Positions 44,049-54,632 of a stretch of DNA of 64,000 bases are shown here, piece by piece. A model generated the notes under the pieces. The model was not told the DNA's origin, made no database searches, and saw only the letters and a program-made list of their open reading frames with translations. The stretch comes from Vibrio sp. HB236076. GTDB taxonomy: Bacteria > Pseudomonadota > Gammaproteobacteria > Enterobacterales > Vibrionaceae. A program made the position numbers and the translations under genes. The stretch is taken from assembly GCF_040957575.1 (NCBI RefSeq), contig NZ_CP162602.1, positions 310,001-374,000 on the forward strand, given 5' to 3'. The first letter of the stretch is position 1. The number at the start of each line of letters is the position of its first letter.

Positions 44049-46238
44049 ATGGAACCTGCAGAAAAAATCAGTGAAGAAGTGATTGTTGAGTTGGCAAAAA
44101 GAGCCAATTTATCGCAACGATATATCAATGCTTGGGGGCAAGAGACCGACATTGATAGTCAAGTTCAGTTAAACTTATTGGCTTGCTTGGGCTATGACAC
44201 GCGAAGTGAAGATGCGCTGCGTCTGTCGGCTGAAAAAATCAATAAGCCAGATATTATTGCGCCTTTAACGGTGATTAAACAAGGAGAGGCAGTCGAAATT
44301 GCCTTAAACCTTGGCGTCACCGTTCGGCCCAGTGACTTTCAATGGCAGCTTAAATCAAGCAAAGGTGAATGCTTTGAAGGTTACTTGCAAGCAGCGGTCG
44401 TAAGAGATGAGCGAAAACAAGGGGGGGCACTGTTCATACACCTTCCCGTTGAGCTGGAATGTGGTTATCACCAACTGACGGTGATTCGCAAGCGTCGCCG
44501 TCATCCTTATCAAGTTCAAGTGGCGATTGTCCCTCAGCAGTGCTACCAAGCACCGGCATTAGCGGCGGGGGAAAAATTATGGGGTCCGAGTGTTCAGTTA
44601 TACTCATTGCGCAGTGAACATAACTGGGGTATTGGCGATTTTGGTGATCTAAAATTGTTAGTGAGTGAAATGGCGCAACGAGGGGCCGATTTTATCGGCT
44701 TAAACCCAATACACGCGCTTTTTCCCGCCAACCCTGAAGCCGTCAGTCCTTATAGTCCATCGTCACGACGTTGGCTAAATACCTTGTATATCGATGTGAC
44801 CTCCGTTGCTGAATTTTCACATTGTGAAACGGCGCAAGAGCGAGTGGGCAGTACTGAGTTTCAACACAAAATTGAACAGGCAAGGCAAAGTGATTGGGTC
44901 GATTATCGTTTGGTGAGTGAGTTAAAACTCGAGGTGTTGTTTTTGCTGTATCAAGACTTTGTACAGCGACATTTACTGACGCACTCACAGCGTGGGCAAG
45001 ACTTTGTCGAATTTGTCGAGCAGGGGGGAGCAAGCTTAACTCATCAAGCGACATTTGACGCCATTCACTGTCAACAACAAAACGACGATAAAACCGTATG
45101 GGGTTGGCCCGTATTTGATGAAGCTTTTCGCCATTTCCACGCGAAAGGTTCACAAGCTTTTGTGTTGGATAATAAAGAAAAGGTAGATTTCTTCAAATAT
45201 TTACAATGGGTTGCAGCCCAGCAACTCGATGAGGCGCAGGGTTTAGCCAATGCCTTAGGGATGAAGATTGGGTTGTATCGCGATCTCGCCGTTGGTGTGG
45301 CAGACTCAGGCAGTGAAACCTGGGCTGATGAGGGGCAATTGGTGCTTTCTGCCAGTATCGGCGCTCCGCCAGATGTCCTGGGACCGAAAGGTCAAAATTG
45401 GGGCTTGCCACCGTGGGATCCTCGGCAACTACAACAAAATGGTTATCAAAGTTTTATTGCCTTGTTACGCGAAAATATGAAAGATTGCGGCGCGCTGCGT
45501 ATTGATCATATTTTAGGTTTACTGCGTTTGTGGTGGATTCCCAGAACGGGGGGAGCGGATCAAGGCGGTTATGTTAATAACCCAGTAGAAGATTTACTCG
45601 GCTTGTTAGCGCTAGAATCTCACCTTGCGAAGTGCAGTGTGATTGGCGAGGCATTGGGGACGGTGCCTGAAGAGATCAAACAACAGCTTCTCGATACCGG
45701 TATTTATGCTTTTATCGTCTATTTCTTTGAGCAATCAAAACACGATGGTGGAATCGTGTCCCCAGAGCATCATCAACCTAAGTCGATTGCGACCTTGTGT
45801 ACCCATGATATGCCGACGTTGACAGGGTATTGGCATTGCCACGATCTTAAAATGGGGCAAGAATTTGGTCTGTATGATGATCCTGACATCCTAAAGCGAT
45901 TGTACGATGAAAGACTGGCTGATAAACAAAGTATCCTCAATAGTTTGCATTGGTATCAGCGTTTACCCAGTCACATTGGGCACGACGCGCGGTATGTGCC
46001 GATGGATGACACGCTAGCCTTAGCGCTGCATCAACATTTGGCGCTGGGCTCTTCGTCCTTGATGGCGGTGCAGTTAGAAGATTGGTTAGGAATGGAGTTA
46101 CCGGTCAATATTCCCGGTACGGTTGAGGAGTACCCCAATTGGCGCCGAAAACTGTCGGTGACTATCGAGGACTTGTTTAACCATCAACAGGTAGAGAGGT
46201 TAGCGGTCACAATTGACCAAGCAAGAAAGCTCAATTAG
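44049..46238 (+). CDS. malQ: MalQ, 4-alpha-glucanotransferase (amylomaltase)
   Basis: GH77 enzyme that transfers maltodextrin segments, making substrates for MalP. The 729-residue product has an N-terminal extension of about 140 residues as in enteric MalQ, then the barrel with SVQLYSLRSEHNWGIGDFGDL, the nucleophile Asp in CGALRIDHILGLLRLWWIP, the acid/base Glu in SVIGEALGTVPEEI, and ATLCTHDMPTLTGYW. Two in-frame TTG codons precede ATG 44049; the ATG has AAGGAG seven bases ahead. It is in operon with malP (15-bp gap). Confidence 0.96.
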   Translation: MEPAEKISEEVIVELAKRANLSQRYINAWGQETDIDSQVQLNLLACLGYDTRSEDALRLSAEKINKPDIIAPLTVIKQGEAVEIALNLGVTVRPSDFQWQLKSSKGECFEGYLQAAVVRDERKQGGALFIHLPVELECGYHQLTVIRKRRRHPYQVQVAIVPQQCYQAPALAAGEKLWGPSVQLYSLRSEHNWGIGDFGDLKLLVSEMAQRGADFIGLNPIHALFPANPEAVSPYSPSSRRWLNTLYIDVTSVAEFSHCETAQERVGSTEFQHKIEQARQSDWVDYRLVSELKLEVLFLLYQDFVQRHLLTHSQRGQDFVEFVEQGGASLTHQATFDAIHCQQQNDDKTVWGWPVFDEAFRHFHAKGSQAFVLDNKEKVDFFKYLQWVAAQQLDEAQGLANALGMKIGLYRDLAVGVADSGSETWADEGQLVLSASIGAPPDVLGPKGQNWGLPPWDPRQLQQNGYQSFIALLRENMKDCGALRIDHILGLLRLWWIPRTGGADQGGYVNNPVEDLLGLLALESHLAKCSVIGEALGTVPEEIKQQLLDTGIYAFIVYFFEQSKHDGGIVSPEHHQPKSIATLCTHDMPTLTGYWHCHDLKMGQEFGLYDDPDILKRLYDERLADKQSILNSLHWYQRLPSHIGHDARYVPMDDTLALALHQHLALGSSSLMAVQLEDWLGMELPVNIPGTVEEYPNWRRKLSVTIEDLFNHQQVERLAVTIDQARKLN

Positions 46239-46303
46239 TTGCATTTAAACTGGGTTTCCTTCAAGGTAAGAATATCGAAATTCAGCGTTTACAAAAAGAG
46301 TAA

Positions 46304-46458
46304 TACCAATCTGATACGTATTCGGTCAGTGATAGCGCTAAAAAACTTGATAACCGAGTCACTAATTTGGGGGTATTTGGTTTTCAAATGGTGATTTTTT
46401 CAATGGCTTATCGAGTTTTTTACCCGCTATGTCGCCCTGCTATCAAATGAGATTGGCA
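46304..46458. repeat. 155-bp nested inverted-repeat element, MITE-like
   Basis: The ends TACCAATCT (46304-46312) and AGATTGGCA (46450-46458) are inverted copies with one mismatch. Inside, AAAAAACTTGATAA (46340-46353) and TTATCGAGTTTTTT (46408-46421) form a second inverted repeat with 13 of 14 matches. The outer end matches the repeat at 2855-2866. It is non-coding and lies between malQ and glgB. Confidence 0.55.
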
Positions 46459-46507
46459 CGATAATTCGATTATAAATGATTCCAAACGTGTGAACAGGGA
46501 GAGTCCT

Positions 46508-48682
46508 TTGCATTGTCATCCACGTCATACCAAGCAAGTTATTGCTCAATTGTCAGCGGCAAATTTTGCTGATCCTTTCAGTTTTTTAGGCCCGTATCAG
46601 TCCGATAAAAATGTTGCTTTACGAGTGTGGTCACCAGAAGCCGAGCGCGTTTTTTTGTCTTTAGGTGATGAGCGGTTCGCCCTTGTTGGCGACCAAGGTG
46701 TCTTTACTCTTGAATCCTCATTAGATTTGACTGACCAATACTACACCTTACTCGCGCAAAAAGGTGATCAAGAGTGGCTGATTGAAGACCCATATCAATT
46801 TCACGATATTTACTGCGCCTTTGAGACACTTCACCAGGCCGATAAAATGGCGCAAGCGCTTGGCAGCCACTGTGTGACTTTACAGCGAGGTGAGGCGTCG
46901 ATTTCCGGGGTGCGCTTTTTAGTCTATGCCCCTCACGCCTCTTCGGTCAGTGTGATTGGAGAGTTTAATCACTGGGATGGTCGACTGTGTCCGATGCAAA
47001 AGCTAGACTACGGTGTGTGGGGGATTTTTATCCCTAACTTGCCAGAGGGGACGCGTTATAAGTTTGAAATTAAGGGACCTGATGGCACTGGACTCCCTCA
47101 TAAAGCGGATCCTTGGGGCTATTATGCGGAGCAATACCCTTCTTTCGCCTCTGTTGTTTATGATCACAGCCAATATCAATGGCAAGACACTGCTTGGCAA
47201 AATCGTCAACACAAGCCATTACATCAGCAACCCATATCGATTTATGAAGTGCATTTAGGCTCGTGGAAACGTCATGAAAACGGCCAGGTGTTAACCTATC
47301 GCGAGTTAGCAGAGCAGCTGATCCCTTATGTTGTTTCTCTTGGCTATACCCATATTGAACTGATGCCGATTTCGGAATACCCCTTTGATGGCTCTTGGGG
47401 GTATCAACCGGTGGGATTATTTGCTCCCACCAGTCGTTACGGCAAACCCGATGACTTTAAATTCTTTGTCGATCAGTGTCATCAAGCCGGCATTGGCGTT
47501 ATTTTGGACTGGGTACCGGCTCATTTCCCAGCCGATGGTCACGGCTTAGCGAACTTTGATGGCACGCCGTTATTTCACGACCCCGACCCACGTCGCGGTT
47601 GGCATCCGGATTGGAACTCCTTTATTTACGACTTAGGCAAAGAACACGTCAGGCGATTTTTGTTGGCCAATGTCCTGTTCTGGCTAGATAAATATCATAT
47701 CGATGGCATCCGTGTTGATGCCGTTGCCTCAATGCTGTATTTGGATTATTCCCGAGAAGACGGCCAATGGATTGCCAATCAAGACGGCGGCAATCAAAAC
47801 TACGATGCGATCAATTTTTTCCGGTGGGTCAACGAGCAAGTTTACCTCCATTTCCCCAAAGCCATGACGATTGCAGAAGAGTCGACGGCTTTTCCTGGTG
47901 TGACCGCGCCCACGGAATACGGTGGTTTGGGCTTTGGTTTTAAGTGGAACATGGGTTGGATGCATGATTCACTCAACTATATTCAAAAAGAGCCTATTTA
48001 TCGACAATACCATCATCACGACATCACCTTTCCACTGATTTACGCCCACAGTGAAAATTACGTTTTATCACTGTCTCATGATGAAGTGGTGCACGGAAAA
48101 AGAGCCCTGTTAGACAAAATGCCAGGTGATGAATGGCAAAAGACGGCAAACTTGAGAGCCTACTTGGCCTATATGTATGGTCAGCCAGGTAAAAAACTCA
48201 ACTTTATGGGTTATGAGCTCGGGCAAACCGCCGAGTGGAATCACGATGACCAACTGCAGTGGTTTTTGTTGCAATTTGATCGCCATCAGGGCATTCAGCG
48301 TCTCGTGTCTGAACTTAACGACGTGTATAAAAATACCCCTGCACTTTATCAAAACGATCGAGAGTCACAAGGGTTTGAGTGGCGTAAACAAGACGATAGT
48401 CAGGCGAGTATTATTGCTCACGAGCGGATTGGACTTGATGGACAACGCGTGTTGATTATTACCAATTTCACTCCTGTACCTCATGATCAATATTGCTTGG
48501 GGGTGCCAAAGGCTGGGCGTTACCAGTTGCTGCTAAACTCGGATAATGCCGTTTATGGCGGCAGTGATTACTCGGTATTGTCAGAGGTGACAACCAAAGT
48601 GAGCGCTCAAGATGGGCAAGCTCAATCGCTGTGTTTACGCCTCCCACCCCTAGCGACGGTTTTTTACCGCTATCTCGACTAA
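46508..48682 (+). CDS. glgB: GlgB, 1,4-alpha-glucan branching enzyme
   Basis: Introduces alpha-1,6 branches into glycogen. About 724 aa: an N-terminal branching-enzyme domain, a CBM48 module ([24 protein letters not shown]), the GH13 barrel with [23 protein letters not shown], nucleophile Asp in [19 protein letters not shown], Glu in [13 protein letters not shown] and [12 protein letters not shown], and a C-terminal beta domain. GTG at 46490 is in frame, but AGGGAG follows it, so TTG at 46508, six bases after AGGGAG, is the likelier start. It is separated from malQ by 269 bp with a repeat element, so it has its own promoter. Confidence 0.95.
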   Translation: MHCHPRHTKQVIAQLSAANFADPFSFLGPYQSDKNVALRVWSPEAERVFLSLGDERFALVGDQGVFTLESSLDLTDQYYTLLAQKGDQEWLIEDPYQFHDIYCAFETLHQADKMAQALGSHCVTLQRGEASISGVRFLVYAPHASSVSVIGEFNHWDGRLCPMQKLDYGVWGIFIPNLPEGTRYKFEIKGPDGTGLPHKADPWGYYAEQYPSFASVVYDHSQYQWQDTAWQNRQHKPLHQQPISIYEVHLGSWKRHENGQVLTYRELAEQLIPYVVSLGYTHIELMPISEYPFDGSWGYQPVGLFAPTSRYGKPDDFKFFVDQCHQAGIGVILDWVPAHFPADGHGLANFDGTPLFHDPDPRRGWHPDWNSFIYDLGKEHVRRFLLANVLFWLDKYHIDGIRVDAVASMLYLDYSREDGQWIANQDGGNQNYDAINFFRWVNEQVYLHFPKAMTIAEESTAFPGVTAPTEYGGLGFGFKWNMGWMHDSLNYIQKEPIYRQYHHHDITFPLIYAHSENYVLSLSHDEVVHGKRALLDKMPGDEWQKTANLRAYLAYMYGQPGKKLNFMGYELGQTAEWNHDDQLQWFLLQFDRHQGIQRLVSELNDVYKNTPALYQNDRESQGFEWRKQDDSQASIIAHERIGLDGQRVLIITNFTPVPHDQYCLGVPKAGRYQLLLNSDNAVYGGSDYSVLSEVTTKVSAQDGQAQSLCLRLPPLATVFYRYLD

Positions 48683-48688
48683 GCCAAA

Positions 48689-48724
48689 AGCCATCAAGTA
48701 TTCTGGTTTGAGTGCTTGATGGCT
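48689..48724. terminator. hairpin between glgB and the DUF2057 gene
   Basis: AGCCATCAAG (48689-48698) pairs with CTTGATGGCT (48715-48724), a perfect 10-bp stem with a 16-base loop, between convergent genes. No T run follows, so it is a weak terminator or 3'-end stabiliser. Confidence 0.55.
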
Positions 48725-48752
48725 GCCATCAATCCACCACCTTTATTGGATT

Positions 48753-49349
48753 TTATTGCTGGTTAATAAAGGCTTTAAATTTCTGCCTAGTGTCGGCATC
48801 GGCTTGTTGGTACCAATAATGCAGTGCTTGCTCGACACTGTTGTCTGGACCGGTAAGGGGTTTGCTCAACACAGCCGCTTTACCGCCATTTTGGTTGTAA
48901 GCTTTAACCTCGAGCACGTAGTCTCGGCCGATTTGAATCCCTTCTTTGATCAGTCTGTCTTGCGTGAGCTCAATTGGGTGATTATCTTGATTGAGTAACC
49001 GCCATTGCAAATCAGCAATGGCCTCTTGCGCTTGGTCAATATCGCGATAATGGGGCAGCTCAAACCGAAGGTTTTCTTTCGTTGCATGAAATCGAGCAAT
49101 AATGACTTTGCTTTCGACAATCACCTGTTCACTGCCTTTATCAAAATAGGGACGGTAACGAAAAACGATTTGGTTTTCGCCGTCGGCAAGGGTGAGGTTT
49201 TTCTGGCTTGCAAAAAAATGGCCTTCGAGTTTTGGCGCCTGTTGGTTGACCGCTAAAATTTGGATCGTATCTGGCACCTCGATACTGACCTCAGCATAAC
49301 TGTTGAAAGCGCTCAACATTAACCCGACTAGAATAAATGATTTTTTCAT
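48753..49349 (-). CDS. DUF2057 family secreted protein (YccT-like)
   Basis: A 198-residue protein with a signal peptide (KKSFILVGLMLSAFNSYA, about residues 2-19) and the DUF2057 pattern: VSIEVPDTIQILAVNQQ, LTLADGENQIVFRYRPYFDKG, and a C-terminal helical part with LHYWYQQADADTRQKFKAFI. E. coli YccT of this family inhibits curli secretion; whether this applies here is unknown. The frame opens 13 codons earlier, but the signal peptide fits the ATG at 49349, with AGGAAA ahead at rather long spacing. Confidence 0.8.
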   Translation of the reverse strand: MKKSFILVGLMLSAFNSYAEVSIEVPDTIQILAVNQQAPKLEGHFFASQKNLTLADGENQIVFRYRPYFDKGSEQVIVESKVIIARFHATKENLRFELPHYRDIDQAQEAIADLQWRLLNQDNHPIELTQDRLIKEGIQIGRDYVLEVKAYNQNGGKAAVLSKPLTGPDNSVEQALHYWYQQADADTRQKFKAFINQQ

Positions 49350-49633
49350 GACAGTAGTTTTCCTGTTGATATTAGACCAGTGTGACACAGAGAAATGAAG
49401 ATATGATGAATCGATTTTTTAGGCCTTTCTCATAAAAATCACCAAATTAGTTGATGAATATCACGGATCAAATAATTCCCCCTGTAAGAGTCAACAACTC
49501 GACCGATATAGTTTAAAAATCATGCCCCGCGATTTAGTACACCTAAAAAAACGGTTTTTTAACGGAAAGAAAATAAGAGGGCAGAGGCACGGTTTGGCAG
49601 TCTATTTTTGGCTTTGACTTTGAGGGAAACAGG

Positions 49634-51283
49634 ATGAAAGCGTACGCAAATTTACCATTGAGAAGCCAGTTGACGATTCCATTGGTGCTTATGATCACCG
49701 CGCTACTGATACTGGCTGGTGTCAGTTGGAATAACAACAAGCAATTAACGGAACATGTTGATCAACTATTAATACAAATTACCCCAGCCTCGTTGGAGCT
49801 GCTCAATGGCGACCGCGATCTTTATCAATCGGCTATTGGCCTTCGCGATGCCTTAACCGCGGCTCAAGATGGCGCTGATCCAGCCAAATTCATTGATGGG
49901 TATACAGAAAACCAACAACAAGCACTTGATCGTATGATGCACCCGATAGCGTTAGCCACCGCAGCGGGTTTGCCCAATGCCAATGCGCATCAACGCGCGT
50001 TTGAAGCGTCGTTCCAGCAATGGAAAGCCAGTGCTGATAAGGTGGTGGCACTGATTAATAGCAACCAACTGACAAAGGCGCAAGAGTTGCTAATGGGCGA
50101 ACAGAATCAATTGTTTAGTTCAACGCGTGACTTTTACGATAAATTTGAAGGCCGTTTAGATGAGTTTCGACACCTCATCGCTGATGAAACCGTCGTCATC
50201 GAAAAAGAACAGTTGACCCATACGCTGTACATTACTTGTGTGACGATTCTAATCGGTCTCTTCTTTTTGATTTGGCTGCCAAAATCGCTTATTGAACGAT
50301 TGGATTTATTGAAAAGTAAAATGCAAGAACTCAGTCAGTCTGGTGGTGATTTAACCTTGAGGTTACCTGAAATTGGCAATAATGAGCTCTCTCAATTGGC
50401 TCGTTCAACCAATCAATTCTTGAGTCATTTGCAGGCGTTACTGCTCAAAGTCAATAATGAAGTGGTCGAAATTAAAGATCGCTCTGCGAGTATCCATCAA
50501 GTGTCTGCGGATACACAAACTCATATCCATTCACAAAGCCGCTCTTTACAAGAAATGGTCGATGCGGTGTCAGAGTTAAACTCAGCCATCAGTGAAGTGG
50601 CTACCCAGTCACAAAATTCTGCGGATGAAGCTAATCAGTCAAAAGGTGATATCGAAAAATCGCACCAAGACATTCAGTTGGCGGTTGAGAAAATGCGCAG
50701 CTTGTTATCTGATATGGAAACCGCCGCGCAAGTGGTCAGTCGCTTAGAGCAAGACAGTCACGATATCACTTCCGTTATTGATGTTATTGGCGGTATTGCT
50801 GAGCAGACGAACTTACTCGCTTTGAACGCAGCGATTGAAGCGGCGAGGGCGGGTGATTCTGGTCGAGGTTTTGCTGTGGTAGCCGATGAAGTTCGCCAGT
50901 TGGCACAAAAAACCCAACAATCGACACAGAGTATTCAAGATATGCTTGAGCGATTAAATAAAGGAGTGAGCGAAGCGGTCAATGTGATTGATTCTAGCTC
51001 TAAGCGCGCCTCTGAGACGTCAACCTACACAGAGTCTGCTGGTGAGGCCATGAACTTGATTAATTCAAGGGTGAATACCATTACCGACTTTTCTATGCAG
51101 ATCGCCGCGGCGACAGAGCAGCAAAGCGCCGTCGTCAGTCAAGTAGACAGCAACATGGAGTTGATGAACCAACAAGGTGAGCAAGTCACTCAAGGTAGCG
51201 CTAAAGTGAATCGAGCGATTGAAGACGTGTCGACGTCGATTGAGAAATTGTCCCAGCAAATTGGCGTCTTTAAACTGAGTTAG
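49634..51283 (+). CDS. methyl-accepting chemotaxis protein
   Basis: Transmembrane chemoreceptor of 549 aa. It has TM1 (about 13-31), a helical periplasmic sensor of about 160 residues, TM2 (about 194-214), HAMP (about 215-268) and a cytoplasmic signalling domain. The hairpin tip [42 protein letters not shown] is intact. No C-terminal NWETF-like pentapeptide for CheR/CheB is seen. The ligand is unknown. GAGGGAAACAGG precedes the ATG and a strong terminator follows, so it is monocistronic. A receptor gene also lies near ori2 in V. cholerae. Confidence 0.93.
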   Translation: MKAYANLPLRSQLTIPLVLMITALLILAGVSWNNNKQLTEHVDQLLIQITPASLELLNGDRDLYQSAIGLRDALTAAQDGADPAKFIDGYTENQQQALDRMMHPIALATAAGLPNANAHQRAFEASFQQWKASADKVVALINSNQLTKAQELLMGEQNQLFSSTRDFYDKFEGRLDEFRHLIADETVVIEKEQLTHTLYITCVTILIGLFFLIWLPKSLIERLDLLKSKMQELSQSGGDLTLRLPEIGNNELSQLARSTNQFLSHLQALLLKVNNEVVEIKDRSASIHQVSADTQTHIHSQSRSLQEMVDAVSELNSAISEVATQSQNSADEANQSKGDIEKSHQDIQLAVEKMRSLLSDMETAAQVVSRLEQDSHDITSVIDVIGGIAEQTNLLALNAAIEAARAGDSGRGFAVVADEVRQLAQKTQQSTQSIQDMLERLNKGVSEAVNVIDSSSKRASETSTYTESAGEAMNLINSRVNTITDFSMQIAAATEQQSAVVSQVDSNMELMNQQGEQVTQGSAKVNRAIEDVSTSIEKLSQQIGVFKLS

Positions 51284-51311
51284 ATGCCAAGCTTTTGTCT
51301 CTTAAGTAAAC

Positions 51312-51338
51312 AGCGCCTGCTCCTAGGCGCTTTTTTTT
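51312..51338 (+). terminator. terminator of the chemoreceptor gene
   Basis: AGCGCCT-gctcct-AGGCGCT followed by a run of eight T (51331-51338). Confidence 0.92.
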
Positions 51339-51671
51339 GCTTTAATCTCGGCGAAAAATTGATAACAAGTTACTAGCGACAGGACTCAAACACGGGTTAA
51401 AAACGCGATGTTGGCTTTTAAACCATCGTCGTGACAATAATTAACCAGACTTATTATGTGGCAATAAACCCGCCTTTTGCCTCGTTATTAAGCCCTTGTG
51501 CGTCATTATCACTGCCCACGTATCGAGTGACAATGGTAAGAGATACAATGAAATATAGTTATCGCGATCTCATTTACACAAGTGAGTGATTGACGTTTTG
51601 GGGGTAGACGCGTTACTAGTGAGCCTTAAAAAATAACGATAACAACAATGTCTTCAAGGAAAGGAGTAACT
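51339..51671. other. intergenic region before the TAXI transporter genes
   Basis: 333 bp with no credible gene. It should hold the TAXI operon promoter. A 13-codon frame from 51549 has no ribosome-binding site. Nothing else stands out. Confidence 0.5.
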
Positions 51672-52601
51672 ATGAAGTCGGTCATTAAGGCGAGTCTATT
51701 AACACTAGCGTTAGCGTGTTCTACAGCCGCACACGCTGAAAATTACACCATAGGTACCGGTAGTCAAAGTGGCACTTACTACCCACTAGGCGGTATTTTA
51801 TCTAAGGTTTGGAGTGAAAACCTACCCGATTTTAACATGCGTGCAGAGGTGACGGCGGCATCGGTTGAAAATACCATTAAAGTGGCATCAGGCAAGCAAT
51901 TGGTCGGTATTGCACAAGGCAACGTTGTGCTTCAAGCGATGGCCGGAGAGAAGCCGTTTCCCCGTCAATTAGATGTGTCTGTACTGTTTGCCCTTTACCC
52001 AAATGTCGTGCAATTTATTGTTCCTGCCGATTCTGATATTCACTCTGTACAAGACCTCAAAGGCAAGCGTGTTTCGCTTGGCGCCCCGGGTTCTGGTACG
52101 CGAGTGAGCTCATTAAATATTTTAAAAACACTGGGTATTGAAGAAAGTGATGTCAAAGCGCAGTCATTGAACTACACGGCGACCACCAGTGCCCTTGCCA
52201 ATGGTCAAATCGATGCTGGGGCCATTGTTGGCAGTCTTGGTGTGGGTGCGATTACCGAGTTAGCCCTGACTCGCGATATCCGTATTCTTTCCTTCTCTGA
52301 GCAAGAGTTGGCTGAAATCACTAAGGCGAATCCGGCTTACATTGAATTGGATGTTCCTCAAGGCAGTTACAACAATGTCAATGCGTTCAATGCGCCAGCG
52401 GTTTGGAATGTCTTGGTCGTCAACAATAAAATGGACAAAGACCTCGCTTACCAAATGACCAAAACGGCGTTCGATAACATCGATAAGATCCGTCAAGTGA
52501 TTGGTGTCACTAAATTCACCACCTTGGAAAACATGACAAAATTGCCAGGTGCTCAACTTCACCCGGGTGCTGAGCAATACCGTCAAGAAATGGGTCAGTA
52601 G
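51672..52601 (+). CDS. TAXI-family TRAP transporter substrate-binding protein
   Basis: Periplasmic binding protein for a TRAP transporter of the TAXI type (relatives include glutamate- and dicarboxylate-binding proteins; the ligand here is unknown). The 309 aa carry a signal peptide (KSVIKASLLTLALACSTAAHA) and the TAXI segment YTIGTGSQSGTYYPLGGILSKVW, later GKRVSLGAPGSGTRVSSLNIL. The frame opens eight codons earlier; ATG at 51672 has GGAG six bases ahead. The fused permease gene follows after a terminator-like hairpin, which probably sets the binding protein in excess. Confidence 0.92.
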   Translation: MKSVIKASLLTLALACSTAAHAENYTIGTGSQSGTYYPLGGILSKVWSENLPDFNMRAEVTAASVENTIKVASGKQLVGIAQGNVVLQAMAGEKPFPRQLDVSVLFALYPNVVQFIVPADSDIHSVQDLKGKRVSLGAPGSGTRVSSLNILKTLGIEESDVKAQSLNYTATTSALANGQIDAGAIVGSLGVGAITELALTRDIRILSFSEQELAEITKANPAYIELDVPQGSYNNVNAFNAPAVWNVLVVNNKMDKDLAYQMTKTAFDNIDKIRQVIGVTKFTTLENMTKLPGAQLHPGAEQYRQEMGQ

Positions 52602-52624
52602 ATCCATCTTTGAGTTGAGAGAAA

Positions 52625-52652
52625 TGTCCACCGGATAGGTGGGCATTTTTTT
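52625..52652 (+). terminator. terminator or attenuator between TAXI binding protein and permease
   Basis: TGTCCACC-ggata-GGTGGGCA (one G-T pair) followed by seven T, between two genes of one transporter. Partial read-through would give more binding protein than permease. Confidence 0.85.
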
Positions 52653-52726
52653 GTTTGGATATTTGAGTTTGTTAGGTTGAACAAATATCGAGGATTTGAT
52701 TTCTCATTAATTGCACGGAGTACGCA

Positions 52727-54613
52727 ATGACCTCATCAATCTGTAAAAATAAAGTGTTGTCCGATGGCTTACTTTATTGTTCTGCTGTTATCGCCACCCT
52801 TTTTTCTCTTTTTCAACTGTGGCAAAGTATTGACCCTTCTCTTTCCGCCCCAGTTTTTCGACCCATCCATCTGACTTGGGCCCTTGTTTTGGTCTTCTTG
52901 GTTTATCCTTCCGTCAGTGCAGAGCGTCAGCCCGTTTGGTATTTTTTAGGTCGCTGTGTCGACCTTGGGCTGGTGGCATTGACTTGTTGGTCGTGCTTGG
53001 TAATCGCACAGTTTGACTATGATGATATTAGTTTCTTGTTAGACGGGTTAGGCCAAATAGAGCAATTGGCCGGCCTGAGTTTAATGTTGTTATTATTAGA
53101 AGCCACGCGACGTACCGTGGGCTTTGTGATGGTGTTTATCGCCGCATTATTTTTGGCTTATGCGCTATTTGGTGATGCTTTGCCTGCAGAGGTGGCGAGC
53201 AAAGGGTTTAGCTTAGAAGAAATCATCCGCTTCCATATCTATTCAACTAATGGTGTGTTTGGTGCGCCCTTGGCGATTGCCGCAGGGGTGGTGTTTATCT
53301 TTGTTCTGTTTGGCGCCTTTTTACAAGTGACAGGGGCGGGGCAGTTTTTTATTGATATGGCGTTTGCCATTGCGGGTAAATATCGCGGTGGGCCGGCGAA
53401 AGCGAGCGTGATCGCATCGGCCGCTTTGGGATCGATTTCTGGCAGTGCCATTGCCAATACTGTCACCACGGGTGCATTAACCATACCTATGATGAAAAAG
53501 CTCGGGTATAAGCCAGAACAAGCGGCAGGGATTGAAGCGGCAGCCTCAACGGGAGGGCAGATCATGCCACCGGTTATGGGAGCGGGCGCTTTTGTCATGG
53601 CGCAATTTACGGGTATTCCTTACAGTGATATTTTATTAGTCTCCATTGCCCCTGCAATTTTGTATTTTGCTTGTACGTTGCTTTATGTTCATTTGATGGC
53701 CTGTAAACTCGGCTTAGAAGGCATGGAAACCACCGAAAAAGCCAGAGCCATCTTAGTCAATGGTTGGCACTTTTTACTGCCTTTGGTTTTGATCACCACA
53801 TTATTGATGATGAGCTATTCCCCTCAACTGGTTGGCGTGACCGGATGCGCGGCGATTTTAATTGCCTCGATGTTGCGTGCCCACAGTCGGATACAATGGC
53901 AAAAAGTGATTGAAGGGCTCAAAGAAGGGGCAATCTTAGCATTACCGATTTCCGTCGCCTGTGCAACGGCAGGTATTGTGGTTGGTGTCGTCGGTCAAAC
54001 GGGGATTGGTTTACAGTTTACTCAGTTTTTGATTGCCATGTCAGGTGGTTATTTGTGGTCTGTGCTGGCATTGATTGCGGTTGCGGCGGTGATCCTAGGA
54101 ATGGGGTTACCGGTGACAGCCGCTTACATTGTCTTGTCTATTATGGCCGTGCCCGCGTTGATGGATTTTGGCGTTGGGCTTTTGGCTGCGCATATGATTG
54201 TATTTTGGTTATCTCAAACGTCAAACGTCACGCCGCCAATTGCCTTGGCAGCGTTTGCCGGGGCGGGCATTGCCAATGCCAAACCGATGCAATCGGCTGT
54301 GCAAGCTTTTAAGTTGGCTCAGGGCTTCTTTTTGATCCCCGCTATGATGGCGTTCTCAGGGTTAATCTTCCTCGATGGCAGTCTTTTCCACTTCTTGGTT
54401 GGGGTGTTGGCAACTGCGGCACTCTTTGTTGCTTTTGCTGGTGGTATTGAAGCGCGTCTAATCAATCCGTTATCAAAACCAGCGCGTTTGTTATTACTCG
54501 CTCTGGCTTTAATGGTGTTGTTTAGCAGTGACATGCTGCGTATTGGCGCGATATTGGCGATTGGTGTGATTGTGTTTGTCAATGCGAAAAAGCCTGTGGT
54601 GACACAGGCATAA
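52727..54613 (+). CDS. TRAP transporter fused permease (DctQM type, TAXI system)
   Basis: A 628-residue inner-membrane protein joining the small and large TRAP subunits; about 16 hydrophobic segments. The large-subunit signature is clear: AKASVIASAALGSISGSAIANTVTTGALTIPMMKKLGYKPEQAAGIEAAASTGGQIMPPVMGAGAF, and in the second half LGMGLPVTAAYIVLSIMAVPAL. It uses an ion gradient to import the ligand delivered by the upstream binding protein. GGAG lies seven bases before the ATG. It converges on modB with 19 bp between the genes. Confidence 0.93.
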   Translation: MTSSICKNKVLSDGLLYCSAVIATLFSLFQLWQSIDPSLSAPVFRPIHLTWALVLVFLVYPSVSAERQPVWYFLGRCVDLGLVALTCWSCLVIAQFDYDDISFLLDGLGQIEQLAGLSLMLLLLEATRRTVGFVMVFIAALFLAYALFGDALPAEVASKGFSLEEIIRFHIYSTNGVFGAPLAIAAGVVFIFVLFGAFLQVTGAGQFFIDMAFAIAGKYRGGPAKASVIASAALGSISGSAIANTVTTGALTIPMMKKLGYKPEQAAGIEAAASTGGQIMPPVMGAGAFVMAQFTGIPYSDILLVSIAPAILYFACTLLYVHLMACKLGLEGMETTEKARAILVNGWHFLLPLVLITTLLMMSYSPQLVGVTGCAAILIASMLRAHSRIQWQKVIEGLKEGAILALPISVACATAGIVVGVVGQTGIGLQFTQFLIAMSGGYLWSVLALIAVAAVILGMGLPVTAAYIVLSIMAVPALMDFGVGLLAAHMIVFWLSQTSNVTPPIALAAFAGAGIANAKPMQSAVQAFKLAQGFFLIPAMMAFSGLIFLDGSLFHFLVGVLATAALFVAFAGGIEARLINPLSKPARLLLLALALMVLFSSDMLRIGAILAIGVIVFVNAKKPVVTQA

Positions 54614-54632
54614 GACATTTCGGCACCGGTCG

